DNA from: Mycolicibacterium porcinum
Lineage (GTDB): Bacteria; Actinomycetota; Actinomycetes; Mycobacteriales; Mycobacteriaceae
Assembly (NCBI GenBank): GCA_002086835.1
Contig: MVIG01000010.1
Coordinates: 186,001 to 250,000, forward strand
Length of the DNA: 64,000 nucleotides
Direction: 5' to 3'
The notes under the pieces are model-generated. The model searched no databases, was not told the origin of the DNA, and worked only from the letters and a program-made list of their open reading frames with translations. The translations under genes were made by a program, and so were the position numbers. Numbering within the stretch: position 1 is the first letter of the stretch; each line of letters begins with the position of its first letter. This document shows positions 17,431 through 26,700 of this stretch, piece after piece.

Positions 17431-19317
17431 TCAGACGGACTGCAGTGCGCGCATCAGGTCCAGCAGGCCACCGCCCTGAAAGGCCGGGTCACGGCCCAGG
17501 GAGGTGGCCGATTCGGTGAAGACCCGCTTGATCTCGTCGGGCTGGCCGATGAGCTCGCGCTGGACGGACAGAAACGCCGCGATCGCGCCGGACACATGCG
17601 GTGCGGCCATGCTCGTCCCGGTGGCCTCGATGTAGATGGCCGCACTCTCCTGCGGGGCATCGGTCTGTCGCAGCACATCGCTGCGGAACTTGCCTGCCGC
17701 AACTGATGTGATGCGCTCACCGGGGGCCAGCAGATCGGGTTTCCGCCTGCCGTCGCCGGTGGGTCCCTTGGACGAGAAATAGGAAACCCCAGAGGTGTGC
17801 GGCGCATCGCGGTGCGTCGACCCCACCGTGATCGCCCGCTCGGCGTTACCGGGATCGTTGATCGTCATGCCGGCGCTGAACTTCGTGACATCGGTGGTGA
17901 ACAGCGGGTTGAGCGAGACGTATCCGCTGTTTCCGGCCGCGGCGACCACGACCACACCCGACCGCACGGTCTTGTCGACCTCGATGCACAACGGGCTCTG
18001 ACCGCAGGCGAACCACTCCGCCGCGAACTCGTATCCCAGGCTGAGGTTCACACCGTGGATGCGGGGCATCCGCTCGCTCGCCGCATTGACCTCGCGGACG
18101 TAGGCCAGGGCCCGCATCACCCGGCTCACCCGGGAAGCCTTCTCTCCGGGCCCGAGCACCTTGAGGCTGACGAGCTTTGCCTCGGGCGCCATTCCCGCCA
18201 GCCGGCCGGGATCGCTGACCACCCGCTTCTGCAGGATGGGGATGTCGCCCTCCGGTGCACCGACGTTGAAGCGCTTCTCGGCCACATACACCTCGTCGGC
18301 GAACCCCTCGGGCAGCCCGCCTGCGATGATCCCCGCCACGTGAGAACCGTGCCCGTCGGCGTCCTGCAGCGCGCTCGGCGCGAACGCCTTGTCACCGCCG
18401 GTGACGGTAAAATCCCGGTGCAGATCGTGCACTGTCGGGTCGTCCACGGTAGCCCGGCTCTTGAAATGCGCGTGGGTCTCGTCGATTCCCGAATCGACGA
18501 CGGCCCAGACGATCCCCGATCCATAGCAGGCGAACGTGCGTTGCGCGGGGAGCACCTTGACGGTGTTCGACGACGCGTCGATCTGCGGGTGCGCATCGAA
18601 GTCGGGCCAGATCCGGTAGACCGCACGCTCAGGCCACTGTTGAGGCACAGAGTCCGCCGAGACGATGCCCTCGATCTGCCTGGTCGTCAACTCACCGGCC
18701 ATGAACTGGTCGGCCACCTCGACCGGTTCCCCGCTTCCCCTCACTAGGCGCCACAGCTCATGCACGCGCTCCACCGCTGCCGCGACACCCGCGGCGAACC
18801 GCAGATTCAGTTCGATCATGATCGGCCACAACGTTTCCCGAACCCGCTCGGGGTCCTCGCCGGGAGCCACCACGAACTTCTCCCGCAGCGGCGGAGTGAT
18901 CACGCCCGCCACCAGCAGGTCGCGATGCGGAGGCTGCTCGGGCGTCGCCGGCGCCACCGTCCTGACCGGCTCGGGAGGCGCCATCGCACGGTCACACGCC
19001 TGCTCGGCGGCAGCCTGACCCGCAGCGGTCAGCCGCACGATCGGCCGCGGTGCAACGGCTCCGGTCTTCTTCGCCGGTCTGCGCCGGGTGGCCTGCTTTC
19101 GGCGCACCAGTTCGCCGACGGCGTCGTCGACACTGCGGTGCCACTTGGGCGTACCGTCCACGCCGAGACGATCGTCGGAGTCGAACCGCGACGCGAAACG
19201 GGCTGCCACCGCCTCCAGAAGCTTCTGCGGACTGGCGTCGATGTGCTCGGCCGCCAAGTCGGCCAGGGCGCACTGCACCCGGTCGGTCCAGATCTCACTG
19301 TCAGAAGAAAGACTCAC
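17431..19317 (-). CDS. S8 family (subtilisin-like) serine peptidase
   Basis: Subtilase of 628 residues starting at GTG with GAGG upstream. The catalytic triad is intact: Asp275 in WAVVDSGIDETHAHF, His323 in DGHGSHVAG and Ser569 in ATGTSMAAPHVSGA. The oxyanion Asn is in VVAAAGNSGY. Residues 1-110 form a separate, mostly helical basic region (ALADLAAEHI, then TRRRPAKKTGA) that could be a DNA- or partner-binding module; there is no signal peptide, so it probably acts in the cytosol. First gene of a two-gene operon with the hydrolase downstream. It is divergent from the LuxR-type regulator and near the PatG-like gene, the second subtilase of this region. Confidence 0.88.
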   Translation of the reverse strand: MSLSSDSEIWTDRVQCALADLAAEHIDASPQKLLEAVAARFASRFDSDDRLGVDGTPKWHRSVDDAVGELVRRKQATRRRPAKKTGAVAPRPIVRLTAAGQAAAEQACDRAMAPPEPVRTVAPATPEQPPHRDLLVAGVITPPLREKFVVAPGEDPERVRETLWPIMIELNLRFAAGVAAAVERVHELWRLVRGSGEPVEVADQFMAGELTTRQIEGIVSADSVPQQWPERAVYRIWPDFDAHPQIDASSNTVKVLPAQRTFACYGSGIVWAVVDSGIDETHAHFKSRATVDDPTVHDLHRDFTVTGGDKAFAPSALQDADGHGSHVAGIIAGGLPEGFADEVYVAEKRFNVGAPEGDIPILQKRVVSDPGRLAGMAPEAKLVSLKVLGPGEKASRVSRVMRALAYVREVNAASERMPRIHGVNLSLGYEFAAEWFACGQSPLCIEVDKTVRSGVVVVAAAGNSGYVSLNPLFTTDVTKFSAGMTINDPGNAERAITVGSTHRDAPHTSGVSYFSSKGPTGDGRRKPDLLAPGERITSVAAGKFRSDVLRQTDAPQESAAIYIEATGTSMAAPHVSGAIAAFLSVQRELIGQPDEIKRVFTESATSLGRDPAFQGGGLLDLMRALQSV

Positions 19318-19642
19318 CGCAACACCTCGGAACCGTGCTCGACCCTATAGATCCCCTGAACACAGGATCGGGCATTGCGGAGGCGATGGTGGGCCGAATC
19401 GGCATGCTCACGATCCTGGCTCGAGCCGCCGCGTGTGGCACGAGTATCCGACTACCCGATTCCGCCATGGCGTCCCGTCCCCCGCCGGTCAGCAGGGACG
19501 GTGCGCACCCACGGCTCACGCGCCTACGCTCCCTCGCGGCCACCCGGGGGAAAACTCGCGTAGTGGATTACTCGATACCGCGGGCCGGCGGCGTCCCTAC
19601 CATCGGTGACACGTTGGTTGCCCGCATCAGTAGGGAAGTGTC
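19318..19642. promoter_or_regulatory. Divergent intergenic region with LuxR-box-like dyad
   Basis: This 325-bp gap separates the subtilase gene (- strand) from the leader peptide and LuxR-type regulator (+ strand). It contains GCGTAG-tgga-TTACTC (19558-19573), a 16-bp imperfect dyad closely matching GAGTAG-cgaa-CTACTC in front of the alpha-dioxygenase gene (30121-30136). TACCAT at about 19596-19601 could be a -10 box for the + strand. No other gene is visible. Confidence 0.45.
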
Positions 19643-19705
19643 ATGAACACGCTTGAGTCGAATTTTCAAGTGGCCCCGATCTTTCTGCTGTACAGGCGAA
19701 CCTGA
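19643..19705 (+). CDS. Possible 20-residue leader peptide before the LuxR regulator
   Basis: An ATG preceded by AGGGAAG (5 nt spacing) opens a 20-codon frame, MNTLESNFQVAPIFLLYRRT, which stops 13 nt before the regulator's ATG. The ribosome binding site is better than that of the regulator itself, so it may couple or attenuate regulator translation. It is too short for composition evidence and could be chance. Confidence 0.35.
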   Translation: MNTLESNFQVAPIFLLYRRT

Positions 19706-19718
19706 CCCGGAACCCGTC

Positions 19719-20474
19719 ATGCGACACCACGTCTTCGCCATCGTCGCGGTCAGGGCCTGGACCGAACTGCTCTCCGAGTGGATTCTCCGCATCCCGGGCT
19801 TCGAACTCGTGGGCACCGCAACCGATGCCACGGCCGCCCTGGGCGACCTGGCCAGGATCGACCTGCCTGTCGACATCGTGGTGATCGAGGTCAGCACCCG
19901 CCTGGCGCTGGAGTCCGCGCCGGCGCTGCGCCGCTCCGATCCACCGCGCAAACTGATCGCGGTCGCACTCGAGGACGATCCCGGTCAGGCGATGGCCTGG
20001 GCCAGCGCCGGCGCGGCGGGGCTGGTGGGACGCAACGCCTCCGTGGACCAGCTCTGCAGTGCACTGATCAACGTGTCCCGAGGCGCGGCGCACTGCTCCG
20101 ATGAGATCTCCGGTGCCCTGCTGCGCGGCATCGAGGCCAACGGCCCCCGGCGCACCGGCGGGCAGGGTCACTGCCTCACCGAGCGGGAACAGGAAGTGGC
20201 CTGGCTGTTGGCCCATGGACTGACCAACAGAGAGATCGCCGACCACCTGCACATCTCCCCCGGCACCGTGAAAAGCCATGTCCACAACGTGATCTGCAAG
20301 CTCGGCGTACGGCGCCGGGCCTATGTGGCCCGCAAGCTCGGCAACGGTGCGGCGGCCGAGCTCAGGATCAGGGAGTCTGCGCCGGCGCGGGCCGGACATA
20401 TGGGCGCAGCGGAGGCGGGCTGGTGTTCCACCGGCGCTGCTCTCGAAGGATGGCCGACTCGCCACCCGAGTTGA
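19719..20474 (+). CDS. NarL/LuxR-type response regulator with degenerate receiver
   Basis: Regulator of 251 residues. The N-terminal 120 residues look like a receiver domain (VFAIVAVRAWTELLSEW, then VVIEVS, then GAAGLVGRNASVDQL), but the phosphoacceptor region lacks the usual acidic DD pair. It may therefore be an atypical, phosphorylation-independent receiver. The C-terminal LuxR HTH is complete: LTEREQEVAWLLAHGLTNREIADHLHISPGTVKSHVHNVICKLGV, about residues 150-195. A poorly conserved tail follows and overlaps the antisense gene at 20368-20592. Its position just upstream of the PatG-like operon makes it a candidate regulator of the 16-36 kb region; the shared dyad supports that weakly. Confidence 0.82.
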   Translation: MRHHVFAIVAVRAWTELLSEWILRIPGFELVGTATDATAALGDLARIDLPVDIVVIEVSTRLALESAPALRRSDPPRKLIAVALEDDPGQAMAWASAGAAGLVGRNASVDQLCSALINVSRGAAHCSDEISGALLRGIEANGPRRTGGQGHCLTEREQEVAWLLAHGLTNREIADHLHISPGTVKSHVHNVICKLGVRRRAYVARKLGNGAAAELRIRESAPARAGHMGAAEAGWCSTGAALEGWPTRHPS

Positions 20475-20592
20475 GGTCGAGCTCGCAGATGAGCCTGCGG
20501 TGTTGGGTTCGCAGCTCGTCCTGACGCTCTTTGACCGCGAACAGATCCTGACGCATCTGCTCGATGCTTCTCTTGCTCCGCTTCGATGCCAT
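20368..20592 (-). CDS. Small basic coiled-coil protein, hypothetical
   Basis: A 74-residue protein rich in Lys, Arg, Gln and Glu in its first 45 residues (SIEQMRQDLFAVKERQDEL, then RRLICELDL), predicted to form a coiled coil, followed by a Pro-rich tail. Third codon positions are mostly G or C, as expected for a real gene. No ribosome binding site precedes the ATG. However, TTGACA (20623-20628, - strand) is followed after 18 nt by TAGCAC, 6 nt from the ATG, which suggests a leaderless transcript. Its 3' end overlaps the LuxR regulator gene antisense by 107 bp. It is divergent from the PatG-like operon. Function unknown. Confidence 0.5.
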   Translation of the reverse strand: MASKRSKRSIEQMRQDLFAVKERQDELRTQHRRLICELDLNSGGESAILREQRRWNTSPPPLRPYVRPAPAQTP

Positions 20593-20766
20593 GCATTCGT
20601 GCTACTGCGGCACCGTCGGAGATGTCAATGCGGGCGACCATAAATCGCCCGAAAGATATAGGCCGCGTTGCCCTGTCGGTGCATTCCCCACCCCCAAAGG
20701 GAGCACGCCTGAAATCCATCCGACGGCCAATTGTGGGACCACCCGCCCGCCGCGCACGATTGCGCC
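20593..20766. promoter_or_regulatory. Promoter region of the PatG-like operon
   Basis: This gap contains a perfect 7-bp inverted repeat CGGGCGA-7 nt-TCGCCCG (20631-20637 and 20645-20651), followed directly by the AT-rich stretch AAAGATATAGG that could include a -10 element for the rightward operon. The leftward TTGACA/TAGCAC promoter of the small coiled-coil gene is also here. The dyad overlaps both promoters and is a candidate operator. Confidence 0.4.
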
Positions 20767-22836
20767 ATGAACCAGGCGCAGGCTACCGAGCCACCGCAGA
20801 CCGTGCGGGCGGCCGACACCGACTTCATCCTCGGTGAGCTGACGGCACTGCGGGACAACGTGATTCCCGACCCCGAGGTATGCGTCGCGATCCTGGACGG
20901 CCCGGTCGACCTGACCCATCCGTGCTTCGCCGACGCCCGGATCACCCGCGCGGACTCGCTGGTTCTCGACGAGGCCGGCACCGGCGCGATGTCCGGCCAC
21001 GGCACGCACGTGGCCAGCATCGTGTTCGGCAAGCCGGGCACCGGAACGCTGGGCCTGGCCGCCGGCTGTCGCGGCGTGGTGGTCCCGATCTTCCAGGACA
21101 GCAGTGGGCACCTCACGCAACTCGACCTGGCCCGGGCAATCGAACGGGCGATGCTGAGCGGCGCGGATGTGATCAACATCAGCGGCGGTGAGCTCGTCGA
21201 GCGTGGCGAGGCAGACCCCTTATTGGCCCGCACCGTCGAGGCATGCGAGCGCAACGGCGTGCTGATCGTCGCCGCGGCGGGCAATGACGGGTGCGACTGC
21301 CTGCATGTGCCTGCGGCACTGCCGACCGTTCTGGCCGTCGGCGCACTCGGCCGCGACGGAACAGCCTTGCCGTCGAGCAACTTCGGTGATCGGTATGCGC
21401 GGAGCGGCGTCCTGGCGCCGGGCGAATCGATTCCCGGAGCCTTCCCCGGCGGCGCGATCGCCGAGCTCACCGGGTCCAGTTTCGCCACCCCCATCGTGAC
21501 CGCACTGGTGGCGCTACTGCTCTCCGCGCAGCGGCGGCGAGGCAGTGACGCCGATGTCGCCGAAGTGCGCCGGGCGGTGATCGCCAGTGCGCTGGCCTGC
21601 GCCCGGGATTCAGACCCCCGCTGCCTGGCGGGAATTCTCAACGTTCGCGGCGCACATGCGCTGATCACACAAGGAGACAAAGTGACCGAGATGGCTGCAA
21701 CACAGATCCCCCACGTCGCGAGTGCAGGAGTCGACGCGACACTACCCGATCCCGGGCTGATGAACCCTGGACCTCCGCCGGCACCGCCCGACATCGTTGC
21801 GGTGCCGACGGGAGTCGCGCCGTCGTGCGGCGGCGCGCCGTGCTCATGCGGCACCACGGCAGCCCAGGAGGCCACGACGGCGTCGGCTGCCCACGAAGCA
21901 CCGACGCCGCCCCAGTCAGCGCATCCGCTGCCGGTGTCGAACGTGTTCGCACTGGGCAATATCGGCTTCGACTTCGGCACCGAGGCCCGCCGCGACGGCT
22001 TCCGACAGCTCATGCCGATGGCCGAGAGCTCCGACGAGACACCGATAGTCACCGAACCGAACCCGTACGACGCGGTCCAGCTCGCCAACTATCTCGACAA
22101 GCACCCGTGGGAATCGACCAAGCTCATCTGGACGATGAACCTGAACCTCACCCCGATCTACGCGATCGAGGCCGAGGTCACCTACCACGAGGCCGTCTAC
22201 GAGATGCTGCGCTATGCGCTGCGCTGTCAGGTGCTTCCGGCCGAGGACGACGACTTCGTCTCACGGGTATCCCTTCCCGGCGTCCTCACCAACCGAACCG
22301 TGACGACGTTTGCCGGACAACGCCTTCCGGTGATCGTGGTGCAGCGCCGAGGGCTGTACACCTGGAACGAGAACAACCTCGTCAAGGCGGTGCTGGGCGC
22401 GATCGACTTCGACAAGCTCACCAATCAACTCGGTATCGACCGGTCCAAGGCCGAATCCCGCACCGAACTCAAGCTGCGGCAGATGCTCGACAAGGTGTAT
22501 TACGAGCTGCGCAATCTCGGCTCGTCGTCGGCGGATCGGGCGATCAATTACACGGCCACCAACGCCTTCATCTTCTCGGACGTGATGGCCAAGGGCCTGC
22601 TGGCCGGCGAGTTGGTGGACGGCGACGTGACCAGCCTGTACTCGCTGGAGAGCATCACCGCGGTCAAGAGCCCGTTCGGCCGGCTCGACTGCGACTGCTG
22701 GGACGTCAAGATCACGTTCTTCTCACCCGAGAACGAGCGGCGGGCCCGAGTGGTCTATCAGGCCACCGTCGATGTCAGCGACCCGTGGCCGGTGCAGCTG
22801 GCGCCCATCCATCAGTACCTGATTTCAGGAGGTTAG
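20767..22836 (+). CDS. PatA/PatG-type (cyanobactin-like) maturation protease
   Basis: Protein of 689 residues with two parts. Residues about 25-290 are a subtilase domain with Asp44 (AILDGPVDLTHP), His78 (GHGTHVAS) and Ser238 (TGSSFATP), as in PatA/PatG. After a Pro-rich, Cys-containing linker (APSCGGAPCSCGTT), residues about 390-689 (VFALGNIGFDFGTEARRD, then NPYDAVQLANYLDKHPWES, LTPIYAIEAE, then KSPFGRLDCDCWDVK and VDVSDPWPVQL) strongly resemble the C-terminal PatG domains of cyanobactin clusters. Those proteases cut leader peptides and, in PatG, macrocyclise cores. Start at ATG 20767; its ribosome binding site is weak. Two small peptide genes follow within 5 and 280 bp. No heterocyclase (PatD) or ThiF-like gene is seen in the window. 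Identification is from remembered motifs. Confidence 0.85.
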   Translation: MNQAQATEPPQTVRAADTDFILGELTALRDNVIPDPEVCVAILDGPVDLTHPCFADARITRADSLVLDEAGTGAMSGHGTHVASIVFGKPGTGTLGLAAGCRGVVVPIFQDSSGHLTQLDLARAIERAMLSGADVINISGGELVERGEADPLLARTVEACERNGVLIVAAAGNDGCDCLHVPAALPTVLAVGALGRDGTALPSSNFGDRYARSGVLAPGESIPGAFPGGAIAELTGSSFATPIVTALVALLLSAQRRRGSDADVAEVRRAVIASALACARDSDPRCLAGILNVRGAHALITQGDKVTEMAATQIPHVASAGVDATLPDPGLMNPGPPPAPPDIVAVPTGVAPSCGGAPCSCGTTAAQEATTASAAHEAPTPPQSAHPLPVSNVFALGNIGFDFGTEARRDGFRQLMPMAESSDETPIVTEPNPYDAVQLANYLDKHPWESTKLIWTMNLNLTPIYAIEAEVTYHEAVYEMLRYALRCQVLPAEDDDFVSRVSLPGVLTNRTVTTFAGQRLPVIVVQRRGLYTWNENNLVKAVLGAIDFDKLTNQLGIDRSKAESRTELKLRQMLDKVYYELRNLGSSSADRAINYTATNAFIFSDVMAKGLLAGELVDGDVTSLYSLESITAVKSPFGRLDCDCWDVKITFFSPENERRARVVYQATVDVSDPWPVQLAPIHQYLISGG

Positions 22837-22841
22837 CAAAT

Positions 22842-23027
22842 ATGAATACGCCTAGTCGTCATACCGCTGCGGGCGCACTGCCCCCGCAGCGACCCGGCAT
22901 CGCACGTCTGGATGACGATGCCCGCGGAGGCTTCGGGACAGGTTCGGTGCAAGCCTCGGTCAGCTGTGGAGACCTTCCCGGACTGGCTCGTTCGATGTGT
23001 TACGCATCGAAAGGGATCAAGTACTGA
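22842..23027 (+). CDS. Candidate RiPP precursor peptide 1 (61 aa)
   Basis: Small gene starting 5 bp after the PatG-like stop, with a perfect AGGAGG 9 nt before the ATG. The peptide has an N-terminal part with GALPPQRPGIARLDDDARGG and a C-terminal part rich in Gly and Ser with two cysteines (SVSCGDLPG and SMCYASKGIKY). LPPQ and the following Ile-x-Arg recur in the next peptide and partly in the third gene. Position beside a maturation protease, size and strong translation signal argue for a precursor with leader and core. There is no classical cyanobactin leader motif, so it would be a new type. Confidence 0.75.
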   Translation: MNTPSRHTAAGALPPQRPGIARLDDDARGGFGTGSVQASVSCGDLPGLARSMCYASKGIKY

Positions 23028-23115
23028 CCGCGTTCACCCCTGAAAGGAGCGAGTCGAGAATCAATCAGCAGATCAGGTTTTCAGTCAGTTCAACACAACA
23101 AACGAGGAGAAATCC

Positions 23116-23280
23116 ATGAGTACAGCAAATGAAATGCTGCCGCCCCAGGCTTCGCCGATCGATCGCACACCGGCGGGGGCCGCGGCATTCACCAACCAAG
23201 CGGGTGTCGGAGCGTCATTCGACTTCCCCTGGGAGCAGGTCGCCACCACCGGAATCGGAATCCTGGGCGGTCTGCTCTGA
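23116..23280 (+). CDS. Candidate RiPP precursor peptide 2 (54 aa)
   Basis: Small gene with GAGGAG 6 nt before the ATG. The peptide begins MSTANEMLPPQASPIDRTPAG, sharing LPPQ-x3-I-x-R with peptide 1, continues with an aromatic patch (ASFDFPWEQV) and ends in a hydrophobic Gly-rich segment TTGIGILGGLL. The hydrophobic C-terminus could be a membrane-active or lipidated core. A strong hairpin directly follows the stop codon. The 88-bp gap before this gene shows no dyad, only a purine-rich stretch. Confidence 0.75.
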   Translation: MSTANEMLPPQASPIDRTPAGAAAFTNQAGVGASFDFPWEQVATTGIGILGGLL

Positions 23281-23287
23281 AACCTGC

Positions 23288-23327
23288 TGCGGCGCATCGG
23301 CTGACATCCCGTCGCCGATGCGCCGCA
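23288..23327 (+). terminator. 14-bp hairpin, likely attenuator between precursor and enzyme genes
   Basis: TGCGGCGCATCGGC (23288-23301) pairs perfectly with GCCGATGCGCCGCA (23314-23327) around a 12-nt loop, starting 8 nt after the stop codon of peptide 2. No T-run follows. Partial terminators or processing hairpins at this place are common in peptide operons, giving more precursor than enzyme mRNA. It could also stabilise the upstream transcript end. Confidence 0.65.
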
Positions 23328-23361
23328 CTCCCATCGACCATCTCTACGGACGGAGTCACCC

Positions 23362-23748
23362 ATGACCGAATCCCCCAGCATCCGGGCGTTCTCGCTGAGC
23401 ATGCAGCAGGCACCGATCGTCCGGGACAGACCCACCGCGTTGATCAGGCCGGCCACCGAACAGCTGCCGCCCCGGGAGATCCGGTACGTCCAGCGCCCGC
23501 CGGATCGGCCTTTCCTGCCGGTGCAGGGCGCGGTTGACCGACGCAGTCTGTACCTGCTGCGGATGACACCGGGCCCGGACCAGAAGTTCGATGACGACGG
23601 TGTCACGAAGATCGCTCGGTTCTCGCGGTTCGGGTTGTTCGGCCCCGATCCGGCCGATCCCGCACCGTTCGTCCTGACGGCACCCTTCGGCGTTGCGATA
23701 TGCCCGACCCTCGCTCCGTATGCGGCCGCGCGCTGCGCCCGGACCTGA
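23362..23748 (+). CDS. Unknown 128-residue protein in the PatG-like operon
   Basis: Hypothetical protein with GGAG 7-8 nt before the ATG. It is Pro- and Arg-rich in the first half (TALIRPATEQLPPREIRYVQRPPDRPF), again carrying an LPP(Q/R) motif like the two upstream peptides. It is more structured in the second half (SLYLLRMTPGPDQKFDDDGVTKIARFSRFG). No signal peptide, membrane segment or known motif. It may be a small accessory or carrier protein of the pathway. Its end overlaps the start region of the reductase gene by up to 49 bp. I do not recognise a family. Confidence 0.6.
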   Translation: MTESPSIRAFSLSMQQAPIVRDRPTALIRPATEQLPPREIRYVQRPPDRPFLPVQGAVDRRSLYLLRMTPGPDQKFDDDGVTKIARFSRFGLFGPDPADPAPFVLTAPFGVAICPTLAPYAAARCART

Positions 23749-26700
23749 CGGCGGAAATGGCCGGGCGCGCGGCGGAGCTGTACGCCGCCGACCGGCAATT
23801 TCGTAGTGCCGTTCCGCTGCCCGAGGTGTCGGCCGCGGTCCGGCAGGACGGTCTCGGACTGGCCGGCATCATCGCCGCGGTCATGGCCGGCTACGCGGAC
23901 CGGCCTGCACTCGGGCGGTGCACCGGATCCGGGCTGCACACGATCAGCTATCGAGATCTCTGGCAACGGATCAACGCGATCGCCGCGGATTGGCGTACCC
24001 ACCCACGCTTCCCGATCTGGCCGGGAGAATTTGTCTGCACGGCTGGGTTCGCCGGCATCGACTACCTGACCGTGGACCTCGCCTGCGCCCTGACCGGTGC
24101 GGTGACAGTCCCGGTTCAGTACGGTGCCCCGCCGGAGCGATTGGCCCAGGTGCTGGCCGAAACCCGCGCATCGGTTCTCGCCGTCAGCTCGGATCAACTG
24201 CCCACCGCGGTGGAGGCCGCCTGCACCGCACCGGAGCTGCGCCGTCTCATCGTCTTCGACCATCAAACCCACATCGACGTGGCACTCGATCCCTCCTGGA
24301 CGGCCTTGCCGGTGCTGGTCGAAAGCCTCGACGACGTCATCGCACGCGGCCTGGAGCTCTCAGACGCTGCGTGGCCGCAACCCGCGTTGCCACCCGCCGA
24401 CCCGGACCGGCTCGTCGGGCTGTCCTACACCTCGGGCAGCACCGGGCAACCCAAGGCAGCGATGTACACCGAACGCATGGTGGCCGGCACCTGGCGCAAT
24501 CCCGTTGCCATACCGGTCATTTCCTACAACTACATGCCGATGAGCCATTACGGCGGGAAGGCGCTGGTCCTCACCACGCTGGCCAGTGGCGGCACGGCGT
24601 ATTTCGCCGCCGCACCGGACATGTCGACCATGTTCGACGACATCGCCCAGGTCCGCCCCACTGTGCTGCCACTCGTCCCCCGCGTGTCCGAGCTGATCTA
24701 CAGCAGGTACCAACGCGACTGCAGCCGGCGCTGCACGCCCGGATCAGATCCGGCCACGGTGCGCGAACAGGTGATGACCGACCTGCGGGACAACGCACTC
24801 GGCGGCCGGCTGCTACTTGCCGCCTCCGGCAGTGCGCCGCTGTCAGCGGAGCTGGCCTCCTTCATCGAATCGTGTCTGCACGTCCACCTCGCGATCGGCT
24901 ACGGCACCACCGAAACCGGGAACGTCCTCAACGACGGCCGGGTGGTTCGACCGCCGGTCATCGACTACAAGCTGATCGACGTGCCCGAACTGGGGTACTT
25001 CAGTACCGACCGGCCACATCCGCGCGGGGAACTCCTTGTGAAATCCGACATTCTCAGCCCCGGGTACTACCACCGCGAGGAGGCCACGGACACCGCCTTC
25101 GACGCCGAGGGCTATTACCGCACCGGCGACATCATGGCCGAGATCGGCCCGGATCACCTGGCCTTCGTGGACCGCCGCAGCAACGTGATCAAGCTGTCCC
25201 AAGGCGAGTTCGTCGCGCTCTCCCAGCTGGAATCGGTGTTCGTCGCCAGTCCGTACGTCCGGCAGATCTTCGTACACGGCAGCAGCCGACATGCGTTCCT
25301 CCTGGCCGTGGTCGTGCCCGAGAGCACTCCCGGACAACCCCCGGCCGGCAAGGCGGCGATCCTCGCATCTATACGGGCCATCGCCCGCGACAACGGATTA
25401 CGCCCGTACGAGGTACCCCGCGACATCCTGATCGAGCCCCGGCCGTTCAGCGTCGACAACGGACTGCTGACCGCTACCGCCAAACCGGCACGGCCGGCGC
25501 TCAACGCCCACTACGGTGATCAACTCGAACAGGTCTATGCCGCCATCGCAGACCGCCAGGCAACGGAACTCGCCGTACTTCGACGAGATGCTGCGAACAG
25601 TCCGGTACTGGACACCGTGCGTCGCGCGGTCACAGCGGCATTGGGCACCGACAGCATCGATGCGGATACCGTCCTGAGTGACGCAGGCGTCGACTCGCTG
25701 GCGGCATTGACGCTGGCGAACTTGCTGTCCGACATCTTCGATGTTCCGGTGCCTACCGCCGCGGTCCTCGATCCCACCCGTAGCCTGACCGGAATCGCCG
25801 CGCTGATCGAGGGAGAGCGCCACGCCGGCCGCCGGCCGGCCTACACAGCCGTGCACGACCCCGGCGCCACAGTGGTACACGCCAACGATCTGACGCTGGA
25901 CCGGCTCATCGGACCGCGCACCGCTGCCCGGGAGCCGAACACAACCCCGGCTGACGGCCCGCCCGGGACCGTCTTACTGACCGGCGCCAACGGCTTTCTC
26001 GGACAACTGCTCTGCGGGCAGTGGTTGCGCCGGCTCGCCCCCACCGGGGGCAGGGTGATCTGCCTGATCCGCGGGGCCGACAACGCCGACGCCCGTCAAC
26101 GCTTGAAGACCGAACTCGGCGAGCCCACGGAATGCCGCCTTGAGGTCCTCGCGGGTGATCTCGCCGGCGTACAACTCGGCCTGGACGCTGCCACCTGGTC
26201 TCGCCTGGCAGCCACAGTCGACCTGATCGTGCACGCCGGCGCCTTGGTCAACCACCTGCTGCCCTATCCGGATCTGTTCGGCCCCAATGTCGTCGGTACC
26301 GCCGGCCTGATCCGGCTGGCGCTCACCGGCAAGTCCAAGCGATTCGCCTTCGTTTCCACCGCGGCCGCCGGCACCACCGACGATGGCCGGGCGCTCCCCG
26401 AGGACGCCGACGTCCGGGTCGGCTGTCCGGCCCGCACCCGCACCGCGGCACCCGCGAACGGCTATGTGATCAGCAAATGGGCCGGGGAGGTACTGCTGCG
26501 CCGGGCGCACGACACCCACGGACTCTCGGTGCAGGTGTTCCGCCCCGGGATGATCCTGGCGCACAGCCGATTCCGTGACCATCTCAACATCGGGGACGTA
26601 TTCACCCGGCTGCTGCTGAGCCTGGCCAGCACCGGGATCGCGCCGCAGTCGTTCTATCGGCAGCCGGCTCACCGCGCCCACTACGACGGCCTGCCCGTCG

